Shown here piece after piece: positions 26,301 through 35,223 of a stretch of DNA of 64,000 nucleotides (the first letter of the stretch is position 1; each line of letters starts with the position of its first letter). Below the pieces are notes generated by a model. The model saw only the letters and a list, made by a program, of their open reading frames with translations, made no database searches and was not told the DNA's origin. Both the position numbers and the translations under genes were made by a program. The DNA is taken from assembly GCA_964473995.1 (NCBI GenBank), contig CAYYRB010000001.1, forward strand, positions 1-64,000. Reading direction: 5' to 3'. Source of the stretch: JAKRSD01 sp964473995. GTDB lineage: Bacteria; Bacteroidota; Bacteroidia; CAIKAF01.

Positions 26301-26957
26301 TTAAATCACATCAAAAGAGGCAGAAAGGTCAAACATCAGATCCTCTCCCGTAAATGGGTGAATAAATGCCATGCGTACGGCACAGAGACAAATGGCTTGT
26401 ATTCCCAAACCTTGCGATGCTCCATAATACATATCGCCCCAAACAGGATACTTCATAAACGCCGCCTGGGCACGGATTTGGTGATACCTTCCCGTTTTCA
26501 GCCGAATTCGGACCAATGTACTCTCTGTTCCCTTTTTTACCACGCGCCATTCCATGAGGCAGGATTTATACCCCGGCAACTGTGTTGCTGAGATGTGGGC
26601 CCTTTTTTGTGAGTTGTCCTTCAATAAAAAATGCGCCCAGATTCCTGCCGCTTCCTCGATCGTTCCCTCCAATAGCGCTTCATATTCTTTGTGTATCTCT
26701 CTTTTCTCCTGCATGGAATTCAGGCGCCGCAGCGCACCGGGTGTTTTCGCCAACAGAACAAGACCGGCGGTGGGTCTGTCAAGGCGGTTTACCGGCTGCA
26801 GTAATCGCGGGCTTTTTTCCGACGACGACAAAATGGCACGAACCTGCGCCAACAAGTCCGGGTGTCCCAGGCGATCCGGCTCGGTCTGTAAACCGTGTGG
26901 TTTATAGACCACCACAAGCCGGGAGTCTTCAAAAATAATGCGTACCCTGTCGGACAT
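26301..26957 (-). CDS. RluA-family pseudouridine synthase
   Basis: Isomerises uridine to pseudouridine in rRNA or tRNA. The 218-residue protein is a compact RluA-family enzyme without an S4 domain. The catalytic motif reads NRLDRPTAGLVLLAKT, with Asp60 as the nucleophile; the canonical first His of HRLD is Asn here. Later family segments are KEYEALLEG, RYHQIRAQAAFMKYPVWGD and ICLCAVRMAFIHPFTGE. The frame is open up to 27122, but the ATG at 26957 gives the family N-terminus and lies 4 bp behind a perfect TACCTTTG box. The target RNA position is not known. Confidence 0.9.
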   Translation of the reverse strand: MSDRVRIIFEDSRLVVVYKPHGLQTEPDRLGHPDLLAQVRAILSSSEKSPRLLQPVNRLDRPTAGLVLLAKTPGALRRLNSMQEKREIHKEYEALLEGTIEEAAGIWAHFLLKDNSQKRAHISATQLPGYKSCLMEWRVVKKGTESTLVRIRLKTGRYHQIRAQAAFMKYPVWGDMYYGASQGLGIQAICLCAVRMAFIHPFTGEDLMFDLSASFDVI

Positions 26958-26961
26958 GCGG

Positions 26962-26969
26962 CAAAGGTA
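26962..26969 (-). promoter_or_regulatory. -7 promoter box of the pseudouridine synthase gene
   Basis: Perfect TACCTTTG on the minus strand, separated from the ATG by 4 bp; the transcript would start at or inside the start codon. Confidence 0.6.
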
Positions 26970-27120
26970 CGCAGGATCCAAAGGAGAGAGGGGCAAAACC
27001 CCAAAACAAATTACGCCTGTTTTAACCTTCCTTGAAAGAAAAAATTTGGAACTTGGGCAGGATGTTGTAAACTTTGACATGGATTTAGTTAAATCTGCCT
27101 TTTGAAACACCCCCCTATCC

Positions 27121-29305
27121 ATGAAAAAGTTTATCTTCTGTTTCTCTTCCCTATGGNNNNNNNNNNNNNNNNNNNNNNNNNNNNNNNNNNNNNNNNNNNN
27201 NNNNNNNNNNNNNNNNNNNNNNNNNNNNNNNNNNNNNNNNNNNNNNNNNNNNNNNNCAGTCTACCGGGCAATCGCAAAAAAAATCGTTCAAAATCAGCCT
27301 GGATTATGCAAACCCCGACAGGCGCATCTTGGGTTATCGCTCCATGAAACTCAACAACGAAGCCGGTGACCCTTCTTTTCTTCGCGAAGTTTTTTACCTG
27401 CACCAAATCCGAAAGCATATTCCCGCGGCCAAGGCCAATTTCGTACATCTTTATCTCAATAACCAAGACTGGGGAATTTATCCTAATATTCAGCTGCTGA
27501 ATAAAGATTATCTGAAAGAATGGTTTTTGAGCAACAACGGAGCCAACTGGCGGGCAGACGATCCCACGCCGACTCCTCCCGGGCCGGGAGGCGGAGGCCC
27601 CCAATGGGGTGATGGAACGGCTGCTTTAAATTATTTGGGAGCAGACACCGCATTGTATCAGGAATATTACACCCTGAAGAGTTCCGAAATCCCCGACTCC
27701 TGGAACAGGCTGGTTGCAGGATGCAATGCCCTGAACAACACTCCGTCCGCAGATTTGCCCAATGTACTTCCCAACTATTTTGATGTGGACAGGGTGTTGT
27801 GGTTTCTCGCATCGGAAATCGCCTTCTCAGATGATGACAGCTACATCATGAAAGGGAAAATGGATTACTTCGTTTACTTCGATGCGGAAACCGGGAGACT
27901 TTCTCCTTTAGAGTATGATGGAAACAGCATTTTGGCAAACAACAATGTTACCTGGTCGCCTTTTTACAATGTTAATAAGGTAAACTACCCCCTACTGAAC
28001 AAACTGCTGAATGTGCCGGCGTGGAGGCAACGCTATCTGGCCCATTTGCGCACCATCATTGCGGAAGAAATGGATGCCTCAGGGGCGGCTTTGCTAATTG
28101 ACCAATACAGAAACCAGATCGACGCCCTGTATCAGAGTGACCCAAAAAAGTTTTATACCTATGCCCAGTTCAATACGGGAGTAAACGATCTAAAAAACTT
28201 GGTGAATACCCGACGTACAAATCTTTTGGCCAATGCAGAAGTGGCCCAACAGGCTCCTCAGATTGGAAACGTAAACTATTACAACCCCGGGGGACAACCA
28301 TGGACTCCGCCAAACAGCCAGGAAAGTGCCTCGGTTCAGGCCCAGGTAAGTTCGGGAAACGGTATTTCCCGTGTGAATCTGTATTATGCCGAAGGTATTC
28401 TGGGAGGATTTTCCGCCGTGCAGATGTTTGATGATGGTGCCCACCAGGACGGGGCCTCGGGCGACGGTATTTTCGGAGCGTCCATTCCCGCCTTTGATGC
28501 CGGCAGCTGGGTTCGTTTTTACATTGAAGCCCTTTCGAACAACACGCCCAAATCAGCCGCCTACAAGCCCGCCGGAGCAGAACATAACGTATACTGTTAT
28601 CGGGTAAAACAAAATCTTTCTCCCGTTTCGGGAATCGTCATCAATGAATTTATGGCATCCAATACTGCCACCATTACGGATGAATCCGGGCAATATGACG
28701 ACTGGATCGAGCTACACAACACCAACAATTTTCCTGTGAATCTGGGCGGTTTTTTTCTTTCGGACAACGCAAGCATACCGGGCAAATGGGAAATTCCGCA
28801 GAGCACCGTTATTCCCGGCGGGGGATATCTCATCTTTTGGGCCGATGAAAATCAACCGCAGGGACCTAATCATACCAATTTTAAATTGTCGGCCTCGGGC
28901 GGAGAATTTTTAAGCCTCACCGACACTAATAAAGACGTGGTAGATTCCGTTTCCTTCGGGGTGCAGGTGACTGATTTATCCTACTCGCGCATTCCCAACG
29001 GCACGGGCCCTTTTATCATTAAAGAGCCCACGTTTGCCGGCAATAATCAGCCAGAGGCGGCTATTGAAGACAGTGAAACAGCTTTCCATTGGCTGGTTTT
29101 TCCGAACCCGGCCCAAAGTGCTGTCCAACTGTTAATTCCCGACTTGGAAGAAAAGATGGAATTGCAGATCAGTGATGCATTGGGCAGAATTGTTTGGAAA
29201 ACCCATATAACGGGATCTTTGCAAGTGAACGTCGCCGCCTGGCCTTCCGGAATATATTTTGTGAGGCTGGGACACAAAACCGAGCGATTGATCGTCTCCC
29301 ATTAA
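27121..29305 (+). CDS. CotH-kinase family protein with lamin-tail domain and T9SS sorting domain (interrupted by a scaffold gap)
   Basis: Secreted CotH-type protein; CotH of Bacillus is an atypical kinase that phosphorylates coat proteins. The start MKKFIFCFSSLW looks like a signal peptide; then 100 N follow. After the gap the frame continues from 27257 with QSTGQSQKKSFKIS, earlier than any start codon, so the gene runs through the gap. Visible parts: CotH domain (to about 28200) with GYRSMKLNN, NQDWGIYPNIQ and the EYDGNS motif; a middle beta domain; a lamin-tail domain from VINEFMASN (about 28640-29030) with DDWIELHN; and a T9SS type A sorting domain VFPNPAQSAV to the end. First of the CotH-VTC-DUF4956 cluster. 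The part lost in the gap is probably nearer 250-350 bases. Confidence 0.85.
27157..27256. other. Scaffold gap (100 N)
   Basis: Exactly 100 N, the usual placeholder for unknown length, inside the CotH gene between its signal peptide and the CotH domain. The two flanks are in different frames across the placeholder, so the true length is not 100. Confidence 0.98.
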
Positions 29306-29328
29306 TTTTCTTCATACGCTCCGCTGGC

Positions 29329-29364
29329 CTTTTTCGGATCGGGATGATCGTAATTCCGAAAAAG
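29329..29364 (+). terminator. Possible terminator between the CotH and VTC genes
   Basis: Perfect 10-bp inverted repeat CTTTTTCGGA / TCCGAAAAAG with a 16-base loop, 23 bp past the CotH stop. No T-run follows on the plus strand, so it may attenuate rather than end transcription. Confidence 0.4.
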
Positions 29365-29408
29365 CATAAGCACTTATGTTAATTTAAGGTTATGCCATCA
29401 ATAATCAT

Positions 29409-29416
29409 TACTTTCG
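29409..29416 (+). promoter_or_regulatory. Possible -7 box of the VTC-DUF4956 pair
   Basis: TACTTTCG (one mismatch to TAnnTTTG), 40 bp upstream of the VTC gene start. Confidence 0.4.
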
Positions 29417-29456
29417 CCTCAGTAAATCAAAGTAAACAAGAGCCCCGCCTGGATTA

Positions 29457-30248
29457 ATGGGAATAGATATCATGACGGCAGATCGTACATCCGGGATTCC
29501 CTTCCCTCTTTCCGAGTTGGATGCCTATGCCATTGTTTCTTTGGAAGATTTAGCCCGGGTCACATTATTGAACCGGGTAGATTCAAAGTACATTTTTCAC
29601 TCTGATGAACTGGGGGAGCTTTTGAAGGAATTATCAAAAGAATATTCTGTGCTTGAAATAGAGGGAAAAAAAATACACACCTACGAAACCCTGTATTTTG
29701 ACACCCCCGATTACAAACTTTACCGCTTTCATCACGACGGAAAATTGAACCGGTTTAAAGTGCGATCCAGAAAGTATTCGGATAGCGGCCTATCCTTCTT
29801 TGAAGTAAAGTATAAGGTGAAAGGGCTTCGTACCGATAAGGTAAGGGTGGCGAAGCCTGACATAACAAGAATTCTGGGTCCTGAAGAACTGGAATTGATT
29901 CATCACGAACAAATTAAACCGGAAGATCTCGTTCCCGGATTGTGGGTTCACTTTAAGCGAATCACCATCGTGAAAAATGATTTTTCGGAAAGGGCCACGA
30001 TTGATATCGGACTACGGTTTGAAAAAGACGGCGTGGAAATTTCCTATGAGGATATTGTAATTGCCGAAATAAAGCAAAACAAAACATCGTATATCAGTCC
30101 GCTCATAAAAGCGTTGAAAGCAAGGCATTTTGAAAAATCCGGATTCAGCAAATATGCCATGGGGCTCGCGGCCATTGAAGGGCTGAAGTCAAACCGGTTT
30201 AAACCCAACTTCATCAAAATAGAAAAAATACGCAATGGAAAACTCTGA
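29457..30248 (+). CDS. VTC-domain polyphosphate polymerase-like protein
   Basis: A 263-residue stand-alone VTC (triphosphate-tunnel) domain like that of yeast Vtc4, which builds polyphosphate from ATP. The tunnel signature is easy to follow: LNRVDSKYIF (Arg40, Lys44), YFDTPDY (80-86), FKVRSRKY (Lys101, Arg103, Arg105), FEVKYK (Glu116, Lys118, Lys120), TIDIGLRF (about 181-188) and the metal-binding IAEIKQ (Glu204, Lys206). No SPX domain and no membrane helix are present, so it is cytoplasmic. Its last 14 bases overlap the DUF4956 gene, so the two products are likely made together. Polymerase activity is inferred from the family. Confidence 0.88.
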   Translation: MGIDIMTADRTSGIPFPLSELDAYAIVSLEDLARVTLLNRVDSKYIFHSDELGELLKELSKEYSVLEIEGKKIHTYETLYFDTPDYKLYRFHHDGKLNRFKVRSRKYSDSGLSFFEVKYKVKGLRTDKVRVAKPDITRILGPEELELIHHEQIKPEDLVPGLWVHFKRITIVKNDFSERATIDIGLRFEKDGVEISYEDIVIAEIKQNKTSYISPLIKALKARHFEKSGFSKYAMGLAAIEGLKSNRFKPNFIKIEKIRNGKL

Positions 30249-30909
30249 CTTGATCAGCGAAGCCGCTGATAACATGGCGCTCTGGAACTTTGGGCTGCGC
30301 TTTGCCATCAATCTGGTCGTTATTTACGTGCTCATAAGGCTCATTTATTACCCCAGACATAAAAACAAAGATTTTCTGTTCACCTTCATTTTATTCAATG
30401 TGGTGAACTTTCTTATTTGCGTTTTGCTCAGCTCGGCCAAACTGAAAATGGGATTTGCGTTCGGCCTCTTTGCGATTTTCAGCATCCTGCGCTACCGAAC
30501 CGTAACCATTCCCGTGCGGGAAATGGGTTATTTCTTTCTCTCGGTGGCCATCGGAATTATCAATGCGCTCGCCGTATTCAGGGGAAATCCCATTGAAGAC
30601 ATAACGAACTTTCCGGTAGAACTTATTCTGGCAAACGGAATCATCCTAGGGCTTGTTTTACTTCTGGACCGAAAATCAAATCTTCAACACCAAAACTTCA
30701 AGGAGATTAATTACGAGCGTATTGACCTCATTCAACCCGAAAAACGGGAAGAAATGCTACAAGACCTCCGCAAGCGGACGGGGCTTCCCATTAACCGGAT
30801 AGAAATCGTGAAAATTGATTTCCTTCGTGATGTGGCGGTTATCCATGCTTTTTATCTTTCTACGGAAAACGAGGGCGTTTCCGTAGGTATGGGCGGGGAT
30901 GATGATTAG
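30235..30909 (+). CDS. DUF4956 family membrane protein
   Basis: A 224-residue integral membrane protein with about five helices (near 22-38, 46-65, 71-84, 97-115 and 128-144) and a soluble C-terminal tail of about 75 residues ending GVSVGMGGDDD. The segment FGLFAIFSILRYRTVTIPVREMGYFF between helices three and four is the family hallmark. It overlaps the VTC gene by 14 bp. DUF4956 proteins commonly sit next to VTC-domain genes, and a role as membrane partner or exit path for polyphosphate is a reasonable guess, but no biochemical function is established that I know of. Confidence 0.85.
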   Translation: MENSDLISEAADNMALWNFGLRFAINLVVIYVLIRLIYYPRHKNKDFLFTFILFNVVNFLICVLLSSAKLKMGFAFGLFAIFSILRYRTVTIPVREMGYFFLSVAIGIINALAVFRGNPIEDITNFPVELILANGIILGLVLLLDRKSNLQHQNFKEINYERIDLIQPEKREEMLQDLRKRTGLPINRIEIVKIDFLRDVAVIHAFYLSTENEGVSVGMGGDDD

Positions 30910-30924
30910 CGGCTTTCCCGCTTT

Positions 30925-31635
30925 TTACTTCTTTTTGGCTTTCAGAAAAACGGCATCGTCAATGCCTTGGTTTACCACATAATTTTCATAGGTAACCCAA
31001 ACAGTTCCTTTTGATTTTTTTTGTTTACCTCCTCCGCTTTCTTCATCAACAGGCATCATTCCCGATTCAAAATCGCCCGTGATTCCCATAGGCAGTTCAG
31101 CCTTGGCCACCTCAAACGTGATGCGGACGGCCTCCGGCAAATCAAAAGGCATATTTCCGTAAATAAATACCAGATTCACGCTGCCCTCATTCCTTGTCAC
31201 GCTCTCCATGCGGTAAATACGATCCGTTTGCGGATCAACCCATACGGTAGAAAGCACCACGTCTGAAGCATCGTCCATGGGAATGATTTTAATTACGGAC
31301 AAATTGCGCCCCTCATACAGTTCATTTCTTACAAATAGGGCTGTGTATTTTCCGTTAAGCACATCGCGTTGCTGAAAATTGGACGCCTTTTTCGGAATCA
31401 GGGCGAAGCCTTTGGTTTCAAAATGAATTTTGTCCGGCTTTTTGTAATACATCACCGCCTTCTTTTCGGGAATTTTCAGCATATCCAGGTTAAGCCGGAT
31501 GGTAATATCCGCCTTGTAATCATTCACTTTGTCCATTCTGGTTTTTACACGGTTTATGAGCATCGTGGCATCCGGCGTTTGGGAAAACGTCCGAAGAGCA
31601 AAAAGGATAAAAAAAACAGATAGCCGGTATTTCAT
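30925..31635 (-). CDS. LolA-like outer-membrane lipoprotein-sorting fold protein
   Basis: A 236-residue exported protein: signal peptide to about FSQ (residues 1-19), then a LolA/LppX-like incomplete barrel recognisable from DYKADITIRLNLDMLKIPEK, YYKKPDKIHFETKGFALIP and VWVDPQTDRIYRMES. Such folds carry lipid or lipoprotein across the periplasm. The C-terminal third contains a polar stretch ESGGGKQKKSKGT. Its start overlaps the ABC-permease stop by one base (TGATG), making it the last gene of an ABC ATPase-permease-LolA operon, so it may take the cargo exported by that transporter. Converges with DUF4956, 15 bp apart. Confidence 0.75.
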   Translation of the reverse strand: MKYRLSVFFILFALRTFSQTPDATMLINRVKTRMDKVNDYKADITIRLNLDMLKIPEKKAVMYYKKPDKIHFETKGFALIPKKASNFQQRDVLNGKYTALFVRNELYEGRNLSVIKIIPMDDASDVVLSTVWVDPQTDRIYRMESVTRNEGSVNLVFIYGNMPFDLPEAVRITFEVAKAELPMGITGDFESGMMPVDEESGGGKQKKSKGTVWVTYENYVVNQGIDDAVFLKAKKK

Positions 31636-32471
31636 CAGGATAAAATGTCGCGTTTGGAAAAACGATAAGCGGTAAGGCCGAAAAACAACACCACATGCCC
31701 AAAAAGGACCAGAGAGGATTTTACAATGCGGGTATAATCGGGAACCAGATCAAAAAAGGCCCGCCAGTCCGTTAAATATGTAGTAAATAAAAACGGGCGT
31801 ATGTATTTAAAAATACTCATGTTTAACGAAGAAATAACGGTACAAAAAATAACCACTGCCATCGTACCGATGATGGGCCCTATGGAGTTTTCGGCGAGGC
31901 TGCTCAGATAAAAAGAAAGGGCGGCCACCACGGTCATGCCAAGCATGCCGAATGCAAATGCCCAAAGAATACGGGAAAGTGCCTCCGTTTCGGGTATAAA
32001 CTGAATGGCCTTCTTAAGCACCACGATATCACCCGTTCCGAAAAGAAAAACCCCCAGGCCCAGGCTGAGTATGGCCATGAACCCCATAAGAAGAAACGTG
32101 TAGAATAGACCGGCCAGAAATTTGGCGGTGATTAGTTTAAACCGGCTGACCGGACCGCAGAGAATTTGGCGAAACGTGCCGGAGGCCGATTCACCCGCGA
32201 TGAGATCTCCGGTGACGAGCGCCACCAAAAAAGGAATGTGCACAAACAAACTGTTTAATATTACATAGGTGGTAAGATAGCCATTAAGCAGGTTTCCTTC
32301 AAAATAAAAAATGTCCTCCAGCATCCCGGTGGCAAAGTCAAGCAATTTTTGGCCATCCACATATACGGCACCCTGAATAACTAAGACGATGACTGCTACG
32401 GCAGCAAATCCGATGTAGGTTCGCCCGCGCAGGAAAATTTTTTCTAATTCGGCCTGTATCAAACGAGTCAT
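31635..32471 (-). CDS. ABC-2 type transporter permease
   Basis: A 278-residue membrane subunit with about six helices (near 20-40, 65-85, 110-135, 170-190, 205-220 and 250-268). An amphipathic N-terminus MTRLIQAELEKIFLRGRTYIG and the segment DLIAGESASGTFRQILCGPVSR (coupling helix region) are typical of ABC-2 exporters such as the bacitracin/NatB class. Four bases overlap the ATPase gene (ATGA), and one base overlaps the LolA-like gene, so all three form one translationally coupled unit. Substrate unknown. Confidence 0.88.
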   Translation of the reverse strand: MTRLIQAELEKIFLRGRTYIGFAAVAVIVLVIQGAVYVDGQKLLDFATGMLEDIFYFEGNLLNGYLTTYVILNSLFVHIPFLVALVTGDLIAGESASGTFRQILCGPVSRFKLITAKFLAGLFYTFLLMGFMAILSLGLGVFLFGTGDIVVLKKAIQFIPETEALSRILWAFAFGMLGMTVVAALSFYLSSLAENSIGPIIGTMAVVIFCTVISSLNMSIFKYIRPFLFTTYLTDWRAFFDLVPDYTRIVKSSLVLFGHVVLFFGLTAYRFSKRDILS

Positions 32472-33379
32472 GCGGTAAGGGAAATAAAATATTCTTCCAA
32501 TGAACGAACGGGAACGGACGATATAAGTCCGGAGCCCGATTCAACTACAAAAGCATTCAGTGATGGCGCCAAATCCGCATGAATTTCGAAAACAAAGCGA
32601 TTATCTTCACGGATGAGAAGATTCTTTTTAAAATTCGAACTTTCCAATGAATTGTTCAAAAGTTGGAAATTATCTACGGTTACTGTTACTTTCAGTAATC
32701 CTGACGACAACAAATCTCGAACCCCTCCTTCAACCACCGCTTTGCCTTTGTTGATAATGACCATTCGGTTGGCCATCAATTCCACTTCGGCCAATATGTG
32801 ACTGCTCAGTAGAACAGTTTTTCCAAAATCCCGGTTCAAACGGACAATCAATTCGCGCATCTCCTTCATTCCCTGCGGGTCTAAACCGTTTGCCGGCTCG
32901 TCCAGCACCAACAGCTCCGGGTCGTGCATAATGGCACGGGCCAATCCGAGGCGCTGCTTCATGCCCTGCGAATAGGTTTTCGACCGGTCGGCCTCGCGCC
33001 CCTTCAATCCTACCATTTCCAACACCTCATAAATACGGGCTTTACTCACTTCCACACCGGAAATTCGCGCAATGATTTCCAGATTTTTATATGCGGATAA
33101 GTATTTGTAAAAATCAGGTCGTTCGATCAGGGCGCCCACCTTAGAGAGCATTTGTCTGCGGCTTTTTCCTTCCCTGCCGAAAAGACGGATACTTCCGGAA
33201 GTAGGTTCCGCGAAGCCAAGCAGCATGCGTATGGTGGTGCTTTTCCCGGCTCCGTTAGGACCCAAAAAAGCATAGATATCACCACGGCGTACGGCAAAAT
33301 CAAGGCCGTTCACCGCCCGATAATTCCGGAAGGATTTATACAATCCGGAAGCCTCTACATACGTTTCTGTTATGTCCAC
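32468..33379 (-). CDS. ABC transporter ATP-binding protein
   Basis: Nucleotide-binding subunit of about 303 residues that powers the ABC-2 permease encoded next. Walker A is GPNGAGKST (about 40-48), signature YSQGMKQRL (about 140), Walker B LLVLDEPANGLDP (about 160) and the H-loop SSHIL. A C-terminal extension of about 90 residues after the NBD is like that of NatA/BcrA-type ATPases. No ATG is present near the start: GTG at 33379 (used here) and TTG at 33385 are the candidates. It lies 43 bp behind the purple-acid-phosphatase-like gene. Confidence 0.92.
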   Translation of the reverse strand: MDITETYVEASGLYKSFRNYRAVNGLDFAVRRGDIYAFLGPNGAGKSTTIRMLLGFAEPTSGSIRLFGREGKSRRQMLSKVGALIERPDFYKYLSAYKNLEIIARISGVEVSKARIYEVLEMVGLKGREADRSKTYSQGMKQRLGLARAIMHDPELLVLDEPANGLDPQGMKEMRELIVRLNRDFGKTVLLSSHILAEVELMANRMVIINKGKAVVEGGVRDLLSSGLLKVTVTVDNFQLLNNSLESSNFKKNLLIREDNRFVFEIHADLAPSLNAFVVESGSGLISSVPVRSLEEYFISLTA

Positions 33380-33422
33380 GGGCAAATAACACCCGTTAGC
33401 GCCGGTTGTTTAAACCACAGGG

Positions 33423-35087
33423 TTAATTCAGACGCATGATGGTGCGCGCCACCGTTTTCCCGGCGGTTTCAATAAACAGGGTATACGCGCCCACGGCCAA
33501 GCCCAACCCGTCCGCATCAACCATAAGCGTGTGGTCTCCGGCAGATTTTGGCCCTGTAAACACGGGATATTTTTTACCATGCATGTCGGTAAGATAAACA
33601 GAAAGGGATACCTGTTTGTCCAAGGTATAAGACAACCAGGTCTCTTTTCCGAACGGATTCGGCGCCACCGACCACTTAATAACTTCACTTTTATTTTCTT
33701 CTATGCCGGCGGGATATGCAGTCTTAATGAGAGTAAAGTGATCGCGCTCTATCCCGTCACCGTCAATATGGTAACCATCCAACCGATTGCCCGAAACATC
33801 CAGCACCAGAGAGCCGATGCAGGTGTCGCATCCGTAGGCGGTAAACATGGCGGGGTGCAGCAGATTGGGTTCTCCCTCCTTGCTTCCGGAATTTCCACAG
33901 ACCACATAAACCGTTCCCTGATTCGCCTGAGGGCCGTCGGTATATTTAATGTAAGCTCCTCCGGTAGCGTCTGACCCTCCGGTGCTCTGCAAAATCATGG
34001 ACGAATTGAATGAGCCTAAATCACCATACAGTCCCTTCATCAAATAGCTTCTTTCATACACATGGCTGTGGCCGCTCAAAATGAGATCTACGCCGTACTG
34101 TTCCAACACGGGTGTCCAGTATTCACGCATGGCCTTCATGTACACCTCCCAAAACGCCTCCGAGTCATGCGAACCGTCGGTATGTGGCGGCTGATGAAAA
34201 AACACAACGGTCCAGGGCTGTGTATTGGCGGCCAGATCCTGCTGAAGCCAGGTCATCATGGGCGAACCGGTAAATGAGCCGAAAAGGCGGATACCGGTCC
34301 AATCGTGAGACGCATTATACAACGAGCCCAGCTCTGAATTTATGGAAACAAAATGAACATTTCCATAGTTGAACGAATAGTACAGTTTGGTGCCCGAGGG
34401 GACACCTCCCGCTTCGCCATTGACGGGAGGAGAAACCATGTCCAGATAGGGGCCTGTTTGAGAAAGTGGAGCCACGGAACCGGTTACGGGCGAAATCACA
34501 TTATAATCATGGTTTCCCGGGGTGGGCATAAATGGCAGCCGGGTCATGGTTTTTTTATACCCCCAAACCGAATCAAACACGTAAGCTTGGTATTCTTCGT
34601 CGCGCCCGTCGGGATATACGTTGTCGCCCAGCCAGAGCCACACGTCGGTCTCTTTGTTTGGTTGATAATTCAGGTAGGCATCACGTACTTTTTGCTGAGC
34701 CGTATTTCCTTTCCCGAAATCGCCCATGGCCCAAACCCGAAAATCGGGAGATGTTCCCGGCGCAGGAAAGGTTTTAAAGCGAAAATCAACGCCCGAGTTT
34801 ATCCCCGAGACGTTATTTATTGCATAGTAATAGGCGGTGGAAGGATTTAGTCCCGTTACAACAACCTCGTGATTGATCTTTAAGGCGGAATCTCCGAAAG
34901 GCAAATTCAGATTCTGGAGGTCACTACCCACAAGCACTGCGGAGGTAGAAGGCACATCCGTACGCCAAAGAATTTTGATGGAGCTTGGCGTGGGCGCCTG
35001 AAGATAGGGCCCGCGGACTACATTCACCTGTGCGCTCAACGACGCTATCAACATGAAATAAAACAAAAACGGAAATAGCTTTTTCAT
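33423..35087 (-). CDS. Secreted purple acid phosphatase-like metallophosphoesterase with T9SS sorting domain
   Basis: A 554-residue exported phosphoesterase. Signal peptide (about 1-19), an N-terminal fibronectin-III-like domain of purple acid phosphatases (RGPYLQAPTPSSIKILWRT), then the metallophosphoesterase core with all metal-binding motifs in order: GDFG, GDNVY, GNHD, FHQPP and GHSHVYERS. The last 80 residues (VAPNPFGKETWLSYT to TIMRLN) are a T9SS type A sorting domain, so the enzyme should be released to or fixed on the cell surface. Likely role: scavenging phosphate from organic esters. It lies near the VTC polyphosphate genes, but in its own unit. Confidence 0.9.
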   Translation of the reverse strand: MKKLFPFLFYFMLIASLSAQVNVVRGPYLQAPTPSSIKILWRTDVPSTSAVLVGSDLQNLNLPFGDSALKINHEVVVTGLNPSTAYYYAINNVSGINSGVDFRFKTFPAPGTSPDFRVWAMGDFGKGNTAQQKVRDAYLNYQPNKETDVWLWLGDNVYPDGRDEEYQAYVFDSVWGYKKTMTRLPFMPTPGNHDYNVISPVTGSVAPLSQTGPYLDMVSPPVNGEAGGVPSGTKLYYSFNYGNVHFVSINSELGSLYNASHDWTGIRLFGSFTGSPMMTWLQQDLAANTQPWTVVFFHQPPHTDGSHDSEAFWEVYMKAMREYWTPVLEQYGVDLILSGHSHVYERSYLMKGLYGDLGSFNSSMILQSTGGSDATGGAYIKYTDGPQANQGTVYVVCGNSGSKEGEPNLLHPAMFTAYGCDTCIGSLVLDVSGNRLDGYHIDGDGIERDHFTLIKTAYPAGIEENKSEVIKWSVAPNPFGKETWLSYTLDKQVSLSVYLTDMHGKKYPVFTGPKSAGDHTLMVDADGLGLAVGAYTLFIETAGKTVARTIMRLN

Positions 35088-35209
35088 GGCTCCAAATATC
35101 TATGCGAAAGATTATCCAAAGATTAAAAAAATCCTACATTTTAGAATGTAGAAACGCACCATAAAAAATTATGGACCATTTATTTCAAAAAAAGTCGTTT
35201 CTTCAGCCT

Positions 35210-35217
35210 TAAATTTA
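35210..35217 (+). promoter_or_regulatory. Possible -7 box of the PepC-like peptidase gene
   Basis: TAAATTTA (one mismatch to TAnnTTTG), 6 bp upstream of the ATG at 35224. Confidence 0.35.
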
Positions 35218-35223
35218 TCGTTC

